Shown here: piece after piece, positions 1-9,415 of the stretch
How the letters are laid out: each line of letters begins with the position of its first letter
How positions within the stretch are numbered: position 1 is the first letter of the stretch
Assembly (NCBI GenBank): GCA_902489775.1
Contig: CABUBH010000010.1
Location: 1-52,091 of the forward strand
Direction of reading: 5' to 3'
From: an uncultured Collinsella sp.
GTDB lineage: Bacteria > Actinomycetota > Coriobacteriia > Coriobacteriales > Coriobacteriaceae
DNA length: 52,091 nucleotides
The notes under the pieces: generated by a model
Told to the model about the DNA's origin: nothing
Database searches by the model: none
What the model saw: only the letters and a program-made list of their open reading frames with translations
Position numbers and translations under genes: made by a program

Positions 1-2
1 TG

Positions 3-1055
3 AGCGCGCTCTCCCCCATGCCGCAGGACCGCCCCAACAGCATCGAGGCATTTTGCGACCAACTCCTTGCCGGTCTGGGCAGCGTGCGCGAGGGCCGTCG
101 CAGTCTGGAGCAAATGGTTGGCGAGCTTTCGGATGACGAGCAGGAGCTCGACGATATCGAGCCGTCGTACTACGAGGACGACGCCATCGAGGTCGACCCC
201 GCGCTCGGCTGGGCGGGCACGCGCTGGAGCCATGCGCGCGACTACACCATGCACGCTATCTCGGCGCTAACGTGCGGCGCCTTTAGCTTTTTGCTGATGC
301 AAACGGCCGGGGTCGCGGCGCTTCCCGGCCTGGTCATTGCGGCTATCGCGATCGGAGCGGCGGCTGGCCTGGCCCCCCAGATCGGCTCGGCCATCTCGGC
401 TGTGGGCTTTTTGGTGCTCATGGCCAACGCCACCATGCGGGCGCAGGGCATCCTGTCGATGTTGCCCGTGGCGGTGATCTTTGCCGCTGCCATGTCCGGT
501 TGGTGGATCGCCTGGGGTCGCACCGAGGCTGCCGCGAGCGCCGCGCTCACCTGTGCACTCGCGCTTGGCTGTCTGACTGGCAATACCTTCCTGGCAGCTG
601 GGGTCGCCGCCGGCGTCGCGTCATTTTGGCTCGGCCCGGCAAGCGCCGCCGCGGCAACGGGCATGGGCGTGCTTTTTGCCCGTCTGGCGACGGTCGCGCT
701 TTCAGCCGGAGGCGTGCTGGGGCTCGGTAACGTTGCCGCAGCGCTGGAAGACCCGCTCCTTTGGGCTGCCTTTGTGCTGGTCGCGGCAACTGCCGCAGCG
801 TCATCTGCGCTGCTCAATGCCCATGCCAAGCGTGCCGACCAGGGCTCAAACCTTGCCGCAATCGCCGCCATCGCCGTCACCGGCATCGGCTGCGCAGCGG
901 CATCCTGTCTTGCACACCATATGGAAATTGCCAGCCTTGCAGCCGCGGTCGCCGCCAAGGCGGCAGTTGCGGGAACCCTATCCTCTATAATCGTTGGGAT
1001 ATGCCTATATTTGCTCGGATACCAAAGAACCTATACGGAGAGTGATCTTTCGTGA
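3..1055 (+). CDS. Ser/Thr protein kinase with polytopic membrane tail (3' part only)
   Basis: The frame is open from the first base of the window, so the true start lies upstream. The first visible residues, reading ALSPMPQDRPNS, look like the end of a Hanks-type Ser/Thr kinase domain, where the C-lobe usually closes with a DRP motif. An acidic linker of about 45 residues follows, then roughly 240 residues of alanine-rich hydrophobic sequence with perhaps eight to ten membrane segments. The last bases overlap the next start by four (GTGA), so this gene belongs to the same operon as the FHA, phosphatase and PASTA-kinase genes. A multi-pass tail is unusual, since most bacterial kinases of this type have one membrane helix. 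The kinase assignment rests on a short segment and on the operon. If it is wrong, this is a polytopic membrane protein of unknown function. Confidence 0.6.
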   Translation, partial: SALSPMPQDRPNSIEAFCDQLLAGLGSVREGRRSLEQMVGELSDDEQELDDIEPSYYEDDAIEVDPALGWAGTRWSHARDYTMHAISALTCGAFSFLLMQTAGVAALPGLVIAAIAIGAAAGLAPQIGSAISAVGFLVLMANATMRAQGILSMLPVAVIFAAAMSGWWIAWGRTEAAASAALTCALALGCLTGNTFLAAGVAAGVASFWLGPASAAAATGMGVLFARLATVALSAGGVLGLGNVAAALEDPLLWAAFVLVAATAAASSALLNAHAKRADQGSNLAAIAAIAVTGIGCAAASCLAHHMEIASLAAAVAAKAAVAGTLSSIIVGICLYLLGYQRTYTESDLS

Positions 1056-2065
1056 ACTTCCTGAACATCTTCGAGGACCACGTGGCCGGCATCTTCGGTG
1101 CCACCCGTGCCCCGTTCTCCTTTAAGAAGCTTGCCAAGCAGGCCGCTCGCGACATGGAGGATCAGACTCTGGTGATCAACGGCGTCAACACGGCGCCGGC
1201 ACTCTATACCATCCTTATCGCCGCCGATGACGATCCCATGCTCGCCCCGTTCTACCCCGAGCTTTCGCGCGAAGTCCGCGAGTTCGTGAAGGCGCAGGCC
1301 GAAAAGCGCCGCTACGTCTTTGTCGGCGAGCCCCTCGTTCGCTTTATGATCGACCCGCAGCTGCGCGCCGGCAAGTTCTCGGTCTTCGCCGAGAATGTCG
1401 ATGCCCCCACGCTCGGCCGCCTGTACGAAGAAGAGCGCGCCTATCAAAACGGCCTGGGCCAGAACAACTCCGCCGCAAGCCGTGCCGTCAGCGCCCCACG
1501 CGCCGGCCAGCAGCAGTTTGCCGCCCCGCAGCAGCAACGCCCCGCAGCCATGCCCCAGCAACAGCCGATGCCTCGCGCCGCCGCTCCCGACCCGCTCGCC
1601 GCGGCCGACCCCTTTGCGCCCAGCGTCCCCGACCCCGCCGCCGCTCCTATTCCGGTGCCGCAGACCATCTCGCGCGACGCGCTTGCCGGCATGGGCGGAG
1701 CCGCCGCGACCGGTGCCGCCGTGGGCCTAGGCGCCGCAGCCGGCATCGCCTCCAACATGGCGAGCACTCGCGCCCCGCAGCGCCCGCTCGCCCAGCTCGT
1801 CGACGTCGTGAGCGGCGAGAGCCATAGCATCACCTCCGCACAGGTGACCATCGGTCGCGAGCGCTCAGTTTCCGACATTGCCCTGCGCGACCCCAACGTG
1901 TCGCGCCGCCACGCCCAGCTCACCTTTACGGGCTCGGATTGGTCGATCGAGGACCTCAATTCCACCAACGGCACGCTCGTCAACAACCGCCGCATTACGC
2001 GCTGCCCGCTGCGCAACGGCGATCTGCTGACGTTTGGCCTGAGTACCTTTGAATTTAGGGGATAG
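1052..2065 (+). CDS. fhaA: FHA domain protein with N-terminal DUF3662 (FhaA-like)
   Basis: Residues 1 to about 125 match the FhaA N-terminal domain (DUF3662); the protein starts MNFLNIFEDHVAGIF. A Gln/Pro/Ala-rich linker follows at about 135-245, and a C-terminal FHA domain at about 250-337 carries the hallmarks GRERSVSDI, SRRHAQL and LNSTNGT. FHA domains bind phosphothreonine, so the protein probably docks onto proteins phosphorylated by the operon kinases. In mycobacteria FhaA acts in peptidoglycan synthesis at the poles and septum. The GTG start overlaps the upstream stop, which suggests translational coupling. The next gene begins seven bases downstream. The product is cytoplasmic, with no signal peptide or membrane segment. 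Confidence 0.9.
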   Translation: MNFLNIFEDHVAGIFGATRAPFSFKKLAKQAARDMEDQTLVINGVNTAPALYTILIAADDDPMLAPFYPELSREVREFVKAQAEKRRYVFVGEPLVRFMIDPQLRAGKFSVFAENVDAPTLGRLYEEERAYQNGLGQNNSAASRAVSAPRAGQQQFAAPQQQRPAAMPQQQPMPRAAAPDPLAAADPFAPSVPDPAAAPIPVPQTISRDALAGMGGAAATGAAVGLGAAAGIASNMASTRAPQRPLAQLVDVVSGESHSITSAQVTIGRERSVSDIALRDPNVSRRHAQLTFTGSDWSIEDLNSTNGTLVNNRRITRCPLRNGDLLTFGLSTFEFRG

Positions 2066-2071
2066 TCGCTT

Positions 2072-2488
2072 ATGAACATCGATATCGTCCTTTTTGCAGG
2101 CCGCATCGTCCTGGTCGCCCTGCTCTATATCTTCCTGTTCGCCGTCATGAAGACCGGCGTGGGACTTGTGCGCGGGCAGCGCCGCGACTCGGCTATCTGG
2201 ACGATTGATGTGGACAAGGGTCCGCGCGGTATCCGCGGCATCCACGTAGACATGCTCGGCCCCGTCATCGTCGGTCGCTCGCCATCTTCGGACATCTGCA
2301 TCAATGAACCGTTCGTCTCGGCCTCGCATGCGCGCTTTTCGCTGCAGGGCCCGGCGCTCATCATCGAGGACCTCAACTCGCTTAACGGCACGCTCGTCAA
2401 CGGCCGCCAGCTCGTGGAGCCCGCGACGCTGCGTGAGGGCGACGAAGTCCAGATTGGCGACGTGGTCATGAAGGTGAACCGTCGATGA
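2072..2488 (+). CDS. fhaB: Membrane-anchored FHA domain protein (FhaB-like)
   Basis: This 138-residue protein has one N-terminal membrane helix (about residues 5-27) and a C-terminal FHA domain (about 58-135) with GRSPSSDICI, SASHARF and LNSLNGTLVNG. The arrangement matches FhaB/FipA of actinobacteria, a small anchored FHA protein that binds phosphorylated partners at the division site. It lies between fhaA and the phosphatase gene in the canonical order. Its stop overlaps the next ATG (ATGA). The two FHA proteins are not simple duplicates, because they share only the core FHA motifs. Confidence 0.88.
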   Translation: MNIDIVLFAGRIVLVALLYIFLFAVMKTGVGLVRGQRRDSAIWTIDVDKGPRGIRGIHVDMLGPVIVGRSPSSDICINEPFVSASHARFSLQGPALIIEDLNSLNGTLVNGRQLVEPATLREGDEVQIGDVVMKVNRR

Positions 2489-4284
2489 TCGACGAGGAGA
2501 ACAAGTCCGCAACTATGACCGAGGCACCGGCCGCCGCCACAGCTGCGCCGGCCCACGCCGCTCCGGCGGGCTCCGCACCCGTGGAGCCCGAGGACACCGT
2601 GTTCTCCCTGCCTCTTTCGCATGTAACGCATGATATTTCGGATCTCGCCGATAACGAGGACGAAGAGGATGCCGCAGCGGCGCCCATCGGCGCACATGCT
2701 GCGGAACAGCCCACAGCGCCCGAAGCAGCCCCGGCGCCGGCTCACTTTGCAGAGCCCGTCGCCGCGGCAATCAACGAGAGCGCTGCGGTGTTTGCGGCAC
2801 CCGAGCCCGCCGCGCCGGCGTTTCCCATAGCCCCGGCATCCGAGGTTGCGCCCGCGTCTACGCCGGCGCCCGAGCCTATAGACGTCAGCCCGCAAGACGA
2901 CGAGTCGACCGCCCGCGTGTCCGAGGAGCCCGGCTCCCCGGACACCGGCGATTCCGAATCAAACGCCGAGACCGACACCGTCTCTCCCGGTGACACAGCC
3001 GAGATCGACGTTGCCGCCGTTGAGGCCAAGCTCAAAGACCCCGGCTCGACCATGAGCTTTGAACCCCTAACCGAGGAGCGCATCGAGACCGACTCGACCT
3101 ATGATGCCGGCACCACCACGCAACTCATGTGGGGCGCCCGCTCCGACGTTGGCTGTGTGCGCCCGCACAATGAGGATTCCTACCTGGTGCAGTCGCCGCT
3201 CTTTTGCGTATGCGACGGCATGGGCGGTCACGCCGCCGGCGAGGTAGCCTCTTCCATCGCCGTCGAGACTATAGCCAAGACGGCCCCACAGTCCGCCGAC
3301 GCAGCACGCCTGGCCGCAGCCGTCGAGGCAGCCAACGCCGCCGTAATCGAGGCAGCCCTGAACGGCCTGGGCAAGCCCGGCATGGGCTGCACAGCCACCT
3401 GCGCCTATATCGAAAACGACACGCTCGCCATCGCCCACGTGGGTGACTCTCGCGCCTACCTGCTCCACGAGGGCACGCTCATCCGCGTGACCCGCGACCA
3501 CTCCTACGTGGAGGAGCTCGTGGACGCCGGCGAGATCACGGCAGACGAGGCTCGCGTCCACCCCAACCGTTCGGTCATTACCCGTGCGCTGGGCTCGGAC
3601 CCCGCCATGTATGCCGACCACTTCACTCTGCATATCGAGGAAGGCGACCGTCTGATCCTGTGCTCCGATGGCCTCTCGAGCATGATTCCCGATAGCGATA
3701 TCGAGAACATCGCCACGCAGTCCTCAACCGCGCAAATCTGCGTCGACAACCTAGTGGACGCGGCGCTTGCCGCCGGCGGCCACGACAACGTAACCGTAGT
3801 AGTCGTTGACCTGGTTGACGATGGCGTTATGCGCGAGGCGCAACGCGTGCGTCGCCGCAACGTTACTATCGCCGCCATCCTGGCCCTCGTCTTTGTGCTG
3901 GCAGCTGGCATCTGGGCCTACACGGGTGTCACCGGCTCGTACTACCTTGGTACCTACCAGGGCAATGTCGCCGTCTGGCGCGGCCTGCCCGGCAAGCCAC
4001 TCGGACTCAAGCTCCACTGGCTCGAAAGCGAAACCAGCATCAAGCTGTCCGACCTGCCCGAAGACACGCAAAACCGCCTCAAGGCGGGCATTCCGCAAAC
4101 AAGTGTCGACGATGCGCAGGACACGATATCTAAGTACCGCCACCAGATCGACGAGGAGCAGACCCGCCAGGTGATCGACGCGCAAACGATTCGCGACAAC
4201 ACCAATCAGGGATCGACCTCCGAATCAGATTCCGAGAAAACCGCCGAACAGTCCGCCGAGGCCGAAGCCTCCGATAAGAATTAG
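2485..4284 (+). CDS. pstP: PP2C-family Ser/Thr phosphatase with long acidic N-terminal extension
   Basis: The catalytic PP2C domain starts near residue 215 (GARSDVG, then RPHNEDS and DGMGGHAAGE, which carry the metal-binding aspartates). It ends near 448 after GGHDNVTVVVVDL. A single membrane helix at about 459-479 follows, then an outside domain of about 120 residues. The gene is the partner phosphatase of the operon kinases, equivalent to mycobacterial PstP. Unusually, about 210 residues rich in Ala, Pro and Glu precede the catalytic domain, whereas PstP normally starts almost directly with it. The tail looks disordered and could be a regulatory or phosphorylated region. The ATG at 2485 overlaps the fhaB stop. 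An internal ATG at 2515 is a weaker alternative start. Confidence 0.9.
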   Translation: MIDEENKSATMTEAPAAATAAPAHAAPAGSAPVEPEDTVFSLPLSHVTHDISDLADNEDEEDAAAAPIGAHAAEQPTAPEAAPAPAHFAEPVAAAINESAAVFAAPEPAAPAFPIAPASEVAPASTPAPEPIDVSPQDDESTARVSEEPGSPDTGDSESNAETDTVSPGDTAEIDVAAVEAKLKDPGSTMSFEPLTEERIETDSTYDAGTTTQLMWGARSDVGCVRPHNEDSYLVQSPLFCVCDGMGGHAAGEVASSIAVETIAKTAPQSADAARLAAAVEAANAAVIEAALNGLGKPGMGCTATCAYIENDTLAIAHVGDSRAYLLHEGTLIRVTRDHSYVEELVDAGEITADEARVHPNRSVITRALGSDPAMYADHFTLHIEEGDRLILCSDGLSSMIPDSDIENIATQSSTAQICVDNLVDAALAAGGHDNVTVVVVDLVDDGVMREAQRVRRRNVTIAAILALVFVLAAGIWAYTGVTGSYYLGTYQGNVAVWRGLPGKPLGLKLHWLESETSIKLSDLPEDTQNRLKAGIPQTSVDDAQDTISKYRHQIDEEQTRQVIDAQTIRDNTNQGSTSESDSEKTAEQSAEAEASDKN

Positions 4285-4300
4285 AAAGGGAGTGCCGCTT

Positions 4301-7171
4301 ATGAGTCGCCGCAACACTGAGCTGCTCTTGCTCATCGCCTCGGCGTTCCCCGTCATCCTGCTGTATGCGATGTACGTCCTCACCGCGGGCGCTGCCATCT
4401 CCTTTGAGACGCTCGCCGTACCGATCGGCCTCTTTGCCGCCTTTGCCGCGGCCCACATTGCCGTGCGCATCTTGGCGCCCGGTGCCGACCCCGCCATCCT
4501 GCCCATTGTCTTTGTGCTTTCGGGCATCGGCATCACGTTCGTGACGCGTCTCGCCCCCGCTCTCGCCATCTCACAGCTCATCATCCTGTTTGTCTCGGTG
4601 GCCCTGATGGTGGGAACGCTCGCACTGGTCAAAAACCTCGACGTGGTCATGCGCTACAAGTACACCTTTGGCATTATCGGCATCATCCTGCTGATGCTGC
4701 CCATCTTTATCGGCACCACGATCTCGGGCTCCAAGCTGTGGATTCGCATCGCGGGCTTTACCATCCAGCCCGGCGAGTTCGCCAAGGTCTTTATCGTGCT
4801 GTTCCTGGCCGGGTACCTGGCCGAGAACCGCGAGCTGCTCTCCATCTCCAACCGCAAGATCCTGGGCTTTAAGATCCCTCGCCTGCGACTGCTGCTGCCG
4901 CTGTTTGCCGTGTGGGGCGTGTGCCTGCTCGTCGTCGTCTTCGAACGCGATCTGGGTTCGGCCGTGCTGTTCTACACCATCTTCTTGCTGATGCTCTACG
5001 TTGCCACGGGGCGCTTTTCGTATGTCGTTATCGGCCTTGCGCTCTTAGCTGTTGGAGCCGTGGGCGCCTACAAGTTCCTGTCTCACGTTCAGGTGCGTTT
5101 CCAGGTTTGGCTCGATCCGTTTAAGGACGCCCAGGGTCAGGGCTACCAGATCGTCCAGTCGCTCTTCTCGCTTGCCGATGGCGGTCTGGTCGGTGTTGGC
5201 ATCGGCAACGGCATGGCCAACAACATCCCTGTCGTCGAGTCCGACTTTATCTTCTCGGCTATCGGCGAGGAGATGGGCCTTTTGGGCGGCGGCGCCGTGC
5301 TCATCCTGTTTATGCTCTTTGCCGTGCGTGGCCTCACTACGGCTGCCCGCGCTAAATCCGACCTCGCCGCCTTTAGTGCCACGGGCCTTACGGCAGCCAT
5401 CAGCTTCCAGGCCTTTTTGATCGTAGGCGGCGTTACCCGCCTGATCCCGCTGACCGGCGTCACCTTGCCCTTTATGAGCCAGGGCGGCTCCTCGCTGCTG
5501 GCGAGCTTTATCATCGTCGCGCTCCTGCTGCGCGCCGGTGACGAGGCGACCGGACGCGAGGCCGAGCTTACCGGCACCGGCACCATGGCCGCCATCTCTG
5601 ACGATCAGGTCGCATCTGCCGCCGCCCCGACGGGCACGCGCTTTGCCACCTCGTCTTCCTACGGCAGCGGCAGCCATTCCGTCGGTTCGCGCATGCGCCG
5701 TCGCCTGCTCGACACACCTGAATCCGGTGTGCTCGGCCGCGTGGCGCTCGCCAACCGTCTAACCCGCGCGGTGCTCGCCTTTACGGCGCTGTTCGCCATC
5801 CTTATCGGCAACCTCACCTATGTCCAGGTCATCAAGGCCAAGGACTATCAGGACATGCCGACCAACAACCACACCATCGCCCGCTCCAAGTACATCCAGC
5901 GCGGTTCCATCATCACGTCCGACGGCGTGACGCTGGCCGAGTCGCTGCAACAGGAGGACGGCACCTACGTACGCTCCTACCCCAACGGTAACCTGGCAGC
6001 GCACGTGGTTGGCTACGTGAGCCAGCAGTATGGCACCACCGCCATCGAGAGCGTCATGAACGACACGCTCACCGGTTCTAAGGACTACTCCAGCTGGAAC
6101 AACGCCATCGCGTCGCTCGCGGGCCAGACCCAGCCGGGCAACACCGCCAAGCTCACCATCGACTCGCGCATCCAGACGGCGGCCGAGCAGGCACTCAAGG
6201 GCTTTAAGGGCGCTGTAGTGGTCATCGACCCGCGTACCGGCGCCGTGCTCGCATGTGCCAGCTCGCCCACCTACGACAACACCAACATCGATGCCCTGCT
6301 GCAGACGGGCGGCGGCGAGGACGGCTCCATGTACAATCGCGCCATGGACGCGCTGTACACGCCGGGCTCAACGTTTAAGGTCGTTACGCTTTCCGCGGCA
6401 CTCGAGACCGGCACCGCCAGCCTGACCAGCACCTACCAGGCGCCCGGCTCCATGGACATCGGCAACGCACCGGTCACCAACTATGCCAACGAGAGCTACG
6501 GCACCATCAGCCTGCAGCAGGCCTTTGCCGTGTCCTCCAACGTCGTCTTTGGCCAGGTGGCAAACGAAGTTGGCGCAAACACGCTCGTACAGTTTGCCAA
6601 CGCCTTTGGCTACGGCCAAAAGCTCGGCCAGGACCTGACCTCCGCGGCCTCCATCATGGCCGACCCGTCGCTCATGACCGAGTGGGAGACCGCCTGGGCC
6701 GGCGCCGGCCAGCCTGTCGGCATGGACCACACGCCCGGCCCGCAGACCACCGTCATGCAAAACGCCGTGATTGCCGCCGCCATCGCTAACAGCGGCGTGG
6801 TCATGGACCCGTACTTTGTAGCCCAGGTACTCGCCCCGGACGGAACCGTGGTCAAGACCACGCAGTCCCGCTCGCTTGGTCAGGCCGTCAGCTCCGCCAC
6901 GGCCGACCAGGTCAAGCAGGCCATGCTTGCCGTCGTCCAGTCCGGCACCGGCACCGATGCCCAGATCCCCGGCGTCAAGGTCGCCGGCAAGACCGGCTCG
7001 GCCGAGACCGGCGGCACCAACGTCAACTCGATGTTCGTTGGCTTTGCACCTTACGATTCACCCACGGTCGCCATCTCGGTGGCCTTGGAGGATTTCGACA
7101 AGCATGACGTCAAGGCCGCCAAGATCGCCGGTATCGTCCTGACCGCGGCGCTTGCCGCACAGGGAGCGTGA
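4301..7171 (+). CDS. FtsW/RodA SEDS glycosyltransferase fused to class B penicillin-binding protein
   Basis: One continuous frame encodes two enzymes. Residues 1 to about 415 are a polytopic SEDS peptidoglycan glycosyltransferase, with GSKLWIRI, VFERDLGSAV, ESDFIFSAIGEEMG and LPFMSQGGSSLL. After a Ser/Gly/Ala-rich linker and another membrane helix (about 485-505) comes a class B PBP. Its transpeptidase motifs are intact: STFK with Ser690, SSN at 745-747 and KTG at 897-899. Related actinobacteria encode these as separate adjacent genes, rodA and pbpA. The fusion should polymerise glycan and cross-link peptides in one chain. ATG 4301 is preferred because AGGGAG sits 8 nt upstream; an in-frame GTG at 4292 overlaps that ribosome-binding site. 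Confidence 0.93.
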   Translation: MSRRNTELLLLIASAFPVILLYAMYVLTAGAAISFETLAVPIGLFAAFAAAHIAVRILAPGADPAILPIVFVLSGIGITFVTRLAPALAISQLIILFVSVALMVGTLALVKNLDVVMRYKYTFGIIGIILLMLPIFIGTTISGSKLWIRIAGFTIQPGEFAKVFIVLFLAGYLAENRELLSISNRKILGFKIPRLRLLLPLFAVWGVCLLVVVFERDLGSAVLFYTIFLLMLYVATGRFSYVVIGLALLAVGAVGAYKFLSHVQVRFQVWLDPFKDAQGQGYQIVQSLFSLADGGLVGVGIGNGMANNIPVVESDFIFSAIGEEMGLLGGGAVLILFMLFAVRGLTTAARAKSDLAAFSATGLTAAISFQAFLIVGGVTRLIPLTGVTLPFMSQGGSSLLASFIIVALLLRAGDEATGREAELTGTGTMAAISDDQVASAAAPTGTRFATSSSYGSGSHSVGSRMRRRLLDTPESGVLGRVALANRLTRAVLAFTALFAILIGNLTYVQVIKAKDYQDMPTNNHTIARSKYIQRGSIITSDGVTLAESLQQEDGTYVRSYPNGNLAAHVVGYVSQQYGTTAIESVMNDTLTGSKDYSSWNNAIASLAGQTQPGNTAKLTIDSRIQTAAEQALKGFKGAVVVIDPRTGAVLACASSPTYDNTNIDALLQTGGGEDGSMYNRAMDALYTPGSTFKVVTLSAALETGTASLTSTYQAPGSMDIGNAPVTNYANESYGTISLQQAFAVSSNVVFGQVANEVGANTLVQFANAFGYGQKLGQDLTSAASIMADPSLMTEWETAWAGAGQPVGMDHTPGPQTTVMQNAVIAAAIANSGVVMDPYFVAQVLAPDGTVVKTTQSRSLGQAVSSATADQVKQAMLAVVQSGTGTDAQIPGVKVAGKTGSAETGGTNVNSMFVGFAPYDSPTVAISVALEDFDKHDVKAAKIAGIVLTAALAAQGA

Positions 7172-7303
7172 TGCCCATGATCGAATCGGACACCCGAGGC
7201 GCGCCGCGGCCGAAGAGTTAGCGGCAACGCGCCACACGGCCCCAGCGGCCACATCGTAGGTACTACACACATCGTTGAGCGAATAGTTATGTTAGGAGCA
7301 GGA

Positions 7304-9265
7304 ATGGAACAGAGGGTCCTCGGGGGAAGATACCTCCTCAAGGATAAGGTGGGAACAGGCGGCATGGCGACCGTCTACCGTGCACAGGACCAGGTCCTCG
7401 ACCGCACGGTTGCCGTCAAGATCATGCTGCCGCAGTATGCTGGCGACGCAACCTTCGCCGCACGCTTTAAGCAGGAGGCCCAGGCAGCAGCCGGTCTCTC
7501 CTCCCCCTATATCGTGGGCGTCTACGATTGGGGCAAGGACGGCGACACCTATTACATCGTCATGGAGTACCTGCGCGGCACCGACCTTAAGAGCGGCATC
7601 AAGAGCCACGGCGCCCTCGACCCCAAGAAGGTCGCCCAGATCGGCTCGCAGATCAGCTCCGCGCTTTCGGTCGCCCACAAGCACGAAATCATCCACCGCG
7701 ACATTAAGCCGCAGAACATCATGGTGCTGCCCGACGGCAACATCAAGGTGATGGACTTTGGCATCGCGCGCGCCAAGAACAGCCACCTCACGCAAGACAA
7801 CAACGTGCTGGGAACCGCCCACTACGTCAGCCCCGAGCAGACCCGCGGTCAGGACCTCGGCCCCACCTCGGATATCTACTCGCTGGGCGTCGTGATGTAC
7901 GAGTGCGCCACCGGCCGCGTTCCCTTTGACGGTGACGACGCCATCTCGGTCGCACTCAAGCAAGTCAACGAGTTGCCTATTCCGCCGAGCCAGATCAACT
8001 CCGGTGTCGACGCCGACCTTGAGCGCATCATCCTCAAGTGCATGGAGAAGGACCCGGAAAACCGCTTCCAGACCGCCGACGAGCTTCGTCAGGTGCTCAA
8101 CAGCTACCTGTCGGGCCGTGCCGTCAACGTCTCGGAGCCCACGCGCATCATCGGTGCCCCCGGTGAGCTGGGCGCCACCAAGACTCGCGAGCTTTCCGAT
8201 CAGACGCGCGCCATGGTGCGTCCCGTCTCGGGCGTGAGCGGCCAGAATACCGCCCGTAGCTCGGTTTCGGGCTCCACCGGCTCCTACGAGGTCGAAAAGC
8301 CCAAATCCAACAAGAACAAGATCATCGCCGCCGTGGTGGCAGCCGTTGCCGTCATCGGCATCGTGGTGGCCTTTGCCACAGGACTCTTTGGCGGCGAGCA
8401 GGTCACCGTGCCCGATGTGCTGGGCAAGGACCAGCAGACTGCCGTCGAGCTGATCAAGGAAGCCGGCCTCGAGGTCGGCACCATCGACCAAAGCTACAAC
8501 GACGATGTCGACGAGGGCAAGGTCGCCGAGCAGACGCCCAACGGCAACACCAAGAAGGCCAAGGGCACCAAGGTGAACCTGGTAATCTCCAAGGGCCCCA
8601 AGCCCTCCGAGAAGGTTGAGGTTCCCCGGCTTGTCGGCCTGACCAAGGACCAGGCAGAAGCCGCGCTGGCAAGCGTTGGCCTGAAGGGCAACGCCTCCGA
8701 GGAGGCCAACGAGGCCGATGAGGGCCAGGTCTTTGAGCAGGGCACCGAAGCCGGTAAGGAAGTCGAGAAAGGCACGACCATCTCGTACAAGGTCTCGGGC
8801 GGCCCGGATACCACGTCCGTCCCCGACCTGACCGACATGACCGAGGCCCAGGCGCGCAACGCCCTCGATATGGCAGGCTTTGGCGTCGACGTGAGCTACC
8901 AGGAGAACGACTCGGTTACCGAGGGCACCGTGATCAGCTGGAACCCCAGCGGCAAGCAGAAGCCCGGCGCCACGATTACCGTCGTCATTGCCAAGAAGTC
9001 CGGCAAGGCCAGTGTTCCGGGCAACCTGTACGGCAAGAGCATTTCCGCCGCCGTCACCGCGCTCAACAACGCCGGTTTCTATAACATTGGCTTCTGTGAC
9101 CAGAACGGCAATCCCGTAAGCGGTAACGAGGATGCCACCGTTACGGGCGTCTCCCCCACCGGCAAGCAGTCCACCGACAGCACGATTACGCTGACGGTCG
9201 CACTTTCGGGCTCGGGCTCGGGTTCGGGCACGAGCACGGGCGACGATTCCGGTACGACCAACTAG
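7304..9265 (+). CDS. pknB: PASTA-domain Ser/Thr protein kinase (PknB-like)
   Basis: The product is 653 residues. The N-terminal kinase domain (about 8-265) has the glycine loop GTGGMATVY, the ATP-binding lysine 39, the catalytic HRDIK with Asp133, DFGIA, and an APE-like SPEQ. A cytoplasmic linker leads to one membrane helix (about 340-362). Four PASTA repeats follow, beginning near VPDVLG, VPRLVG, VPDLTD and VPGNLY, and the protein ends in a Ser/Gly tail. PASTA repeats bind muropeptides or lipid II, so this kinase probably senses cell-wall state and controls the upstream wall synthase. ATG 7304 is chosen because AGGAG lies 5 nt before it; an in-frame ATG at 7289 is upstream of that site. It is the last gene of the operon. 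Confidence 0.93.
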   Translation: MEQRVLGGRYLLKDKVGTGGMATVYRAQDQVLDRTVAVKIMLPQYAGDATFAARFKQEAQAAAGLSSPYIVGVYDWGKDGDTYYIVMEYLRGTDLKSGIKSHGALDPKKVAQIGSQISSALSVAHKHEIIHRDIKPQNIMVLPDGNIKVMDFGIARAKNSHLTQDNNVLGTAHYVSPEQTRGQDLGPTSDIYSLGVVMYECATGRVPFDGDDAISVALKQVNELPIPPSQINSGVDADLERIILKCMEKDPENRFQTADELRQVLNSYLSGRAVNVSEPTRIIGAPGELGATKTRELSDQTRAMVRPVSGVSGQNTARSSVSGSTGSYEVEKPKSNKNKIIAAVVAAVAVIGIVVAFATGLFGGEQVTVPDVLGKDQQTAVELIKEAGLEVGTIDQSYNDDVDEGKVAEQTPNGNTKKAKGTKVNLVISKGPKPSEKVEVPRLVGLTKDQAEAALASVGLKGNASEEANEADEGQVFEQGTEAGKEVEKGTTISYKVSGGPDTTSVPDLTDMTEAQARNALDMAGFGVDVSYQENDSVTEGTVISWNPSGKQKPGATITVVIAKKSGKASVPGNLYGKSISAAVTALNNAGFYNIGFCDQNGNPVSGNEDATVTGVSPTGKQSTDSTITLTVALSGSGSGSGTSTGDDSGTTN

Positions 9266-9317
9266 TCGCCACCCCACCGCTCATTACGGCTCTCGCCGCA
9301 AACATATTCGCTCACAG

Positions 9318-9357
9318 GCGCCCGCTTGCTCCCCCAGCAAGCGGGCGCTTCGTTTTT
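9318..9357 (+). terminator. Rho-independent terminator after the cell-wall operon
   Basis: A perfect 13-bp stem (9318-9330 with 9336-9348, starting GCGCCCGC) and a 5-nt loop are followed by a T-rich run, TTCGTTTTT. It lies 52 bases after the kinase stop. Confidence 0.9.
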
Positions 9358-9376
9358 GACACGGCATGAACCAGAA

Positions 9377-9405
9377 GAGCCCGGCACCGTGGTGGTACCG
9401 GGCTC
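9377..9405 (-). terminator. Probable terminator of the tRNA-Arg gene
   Basis: A 12-bp stem with one mismatch (9377-9388 with 9394-9405) lies just after the tRNA 3' end when read on the minus strand. It is followed there by a short run, TTCT. Confidence 0.55.
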
Positions 9406-9415
9406 GACAAATCTC

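Noticed and set aside
7292..9277. A 661-residue minus-strand frame opposite the PASTA kinase
   Set aside because: Low-complexity Gly/Val/Asp composition and no recognisable domain. The plus-strand kinase is certain.
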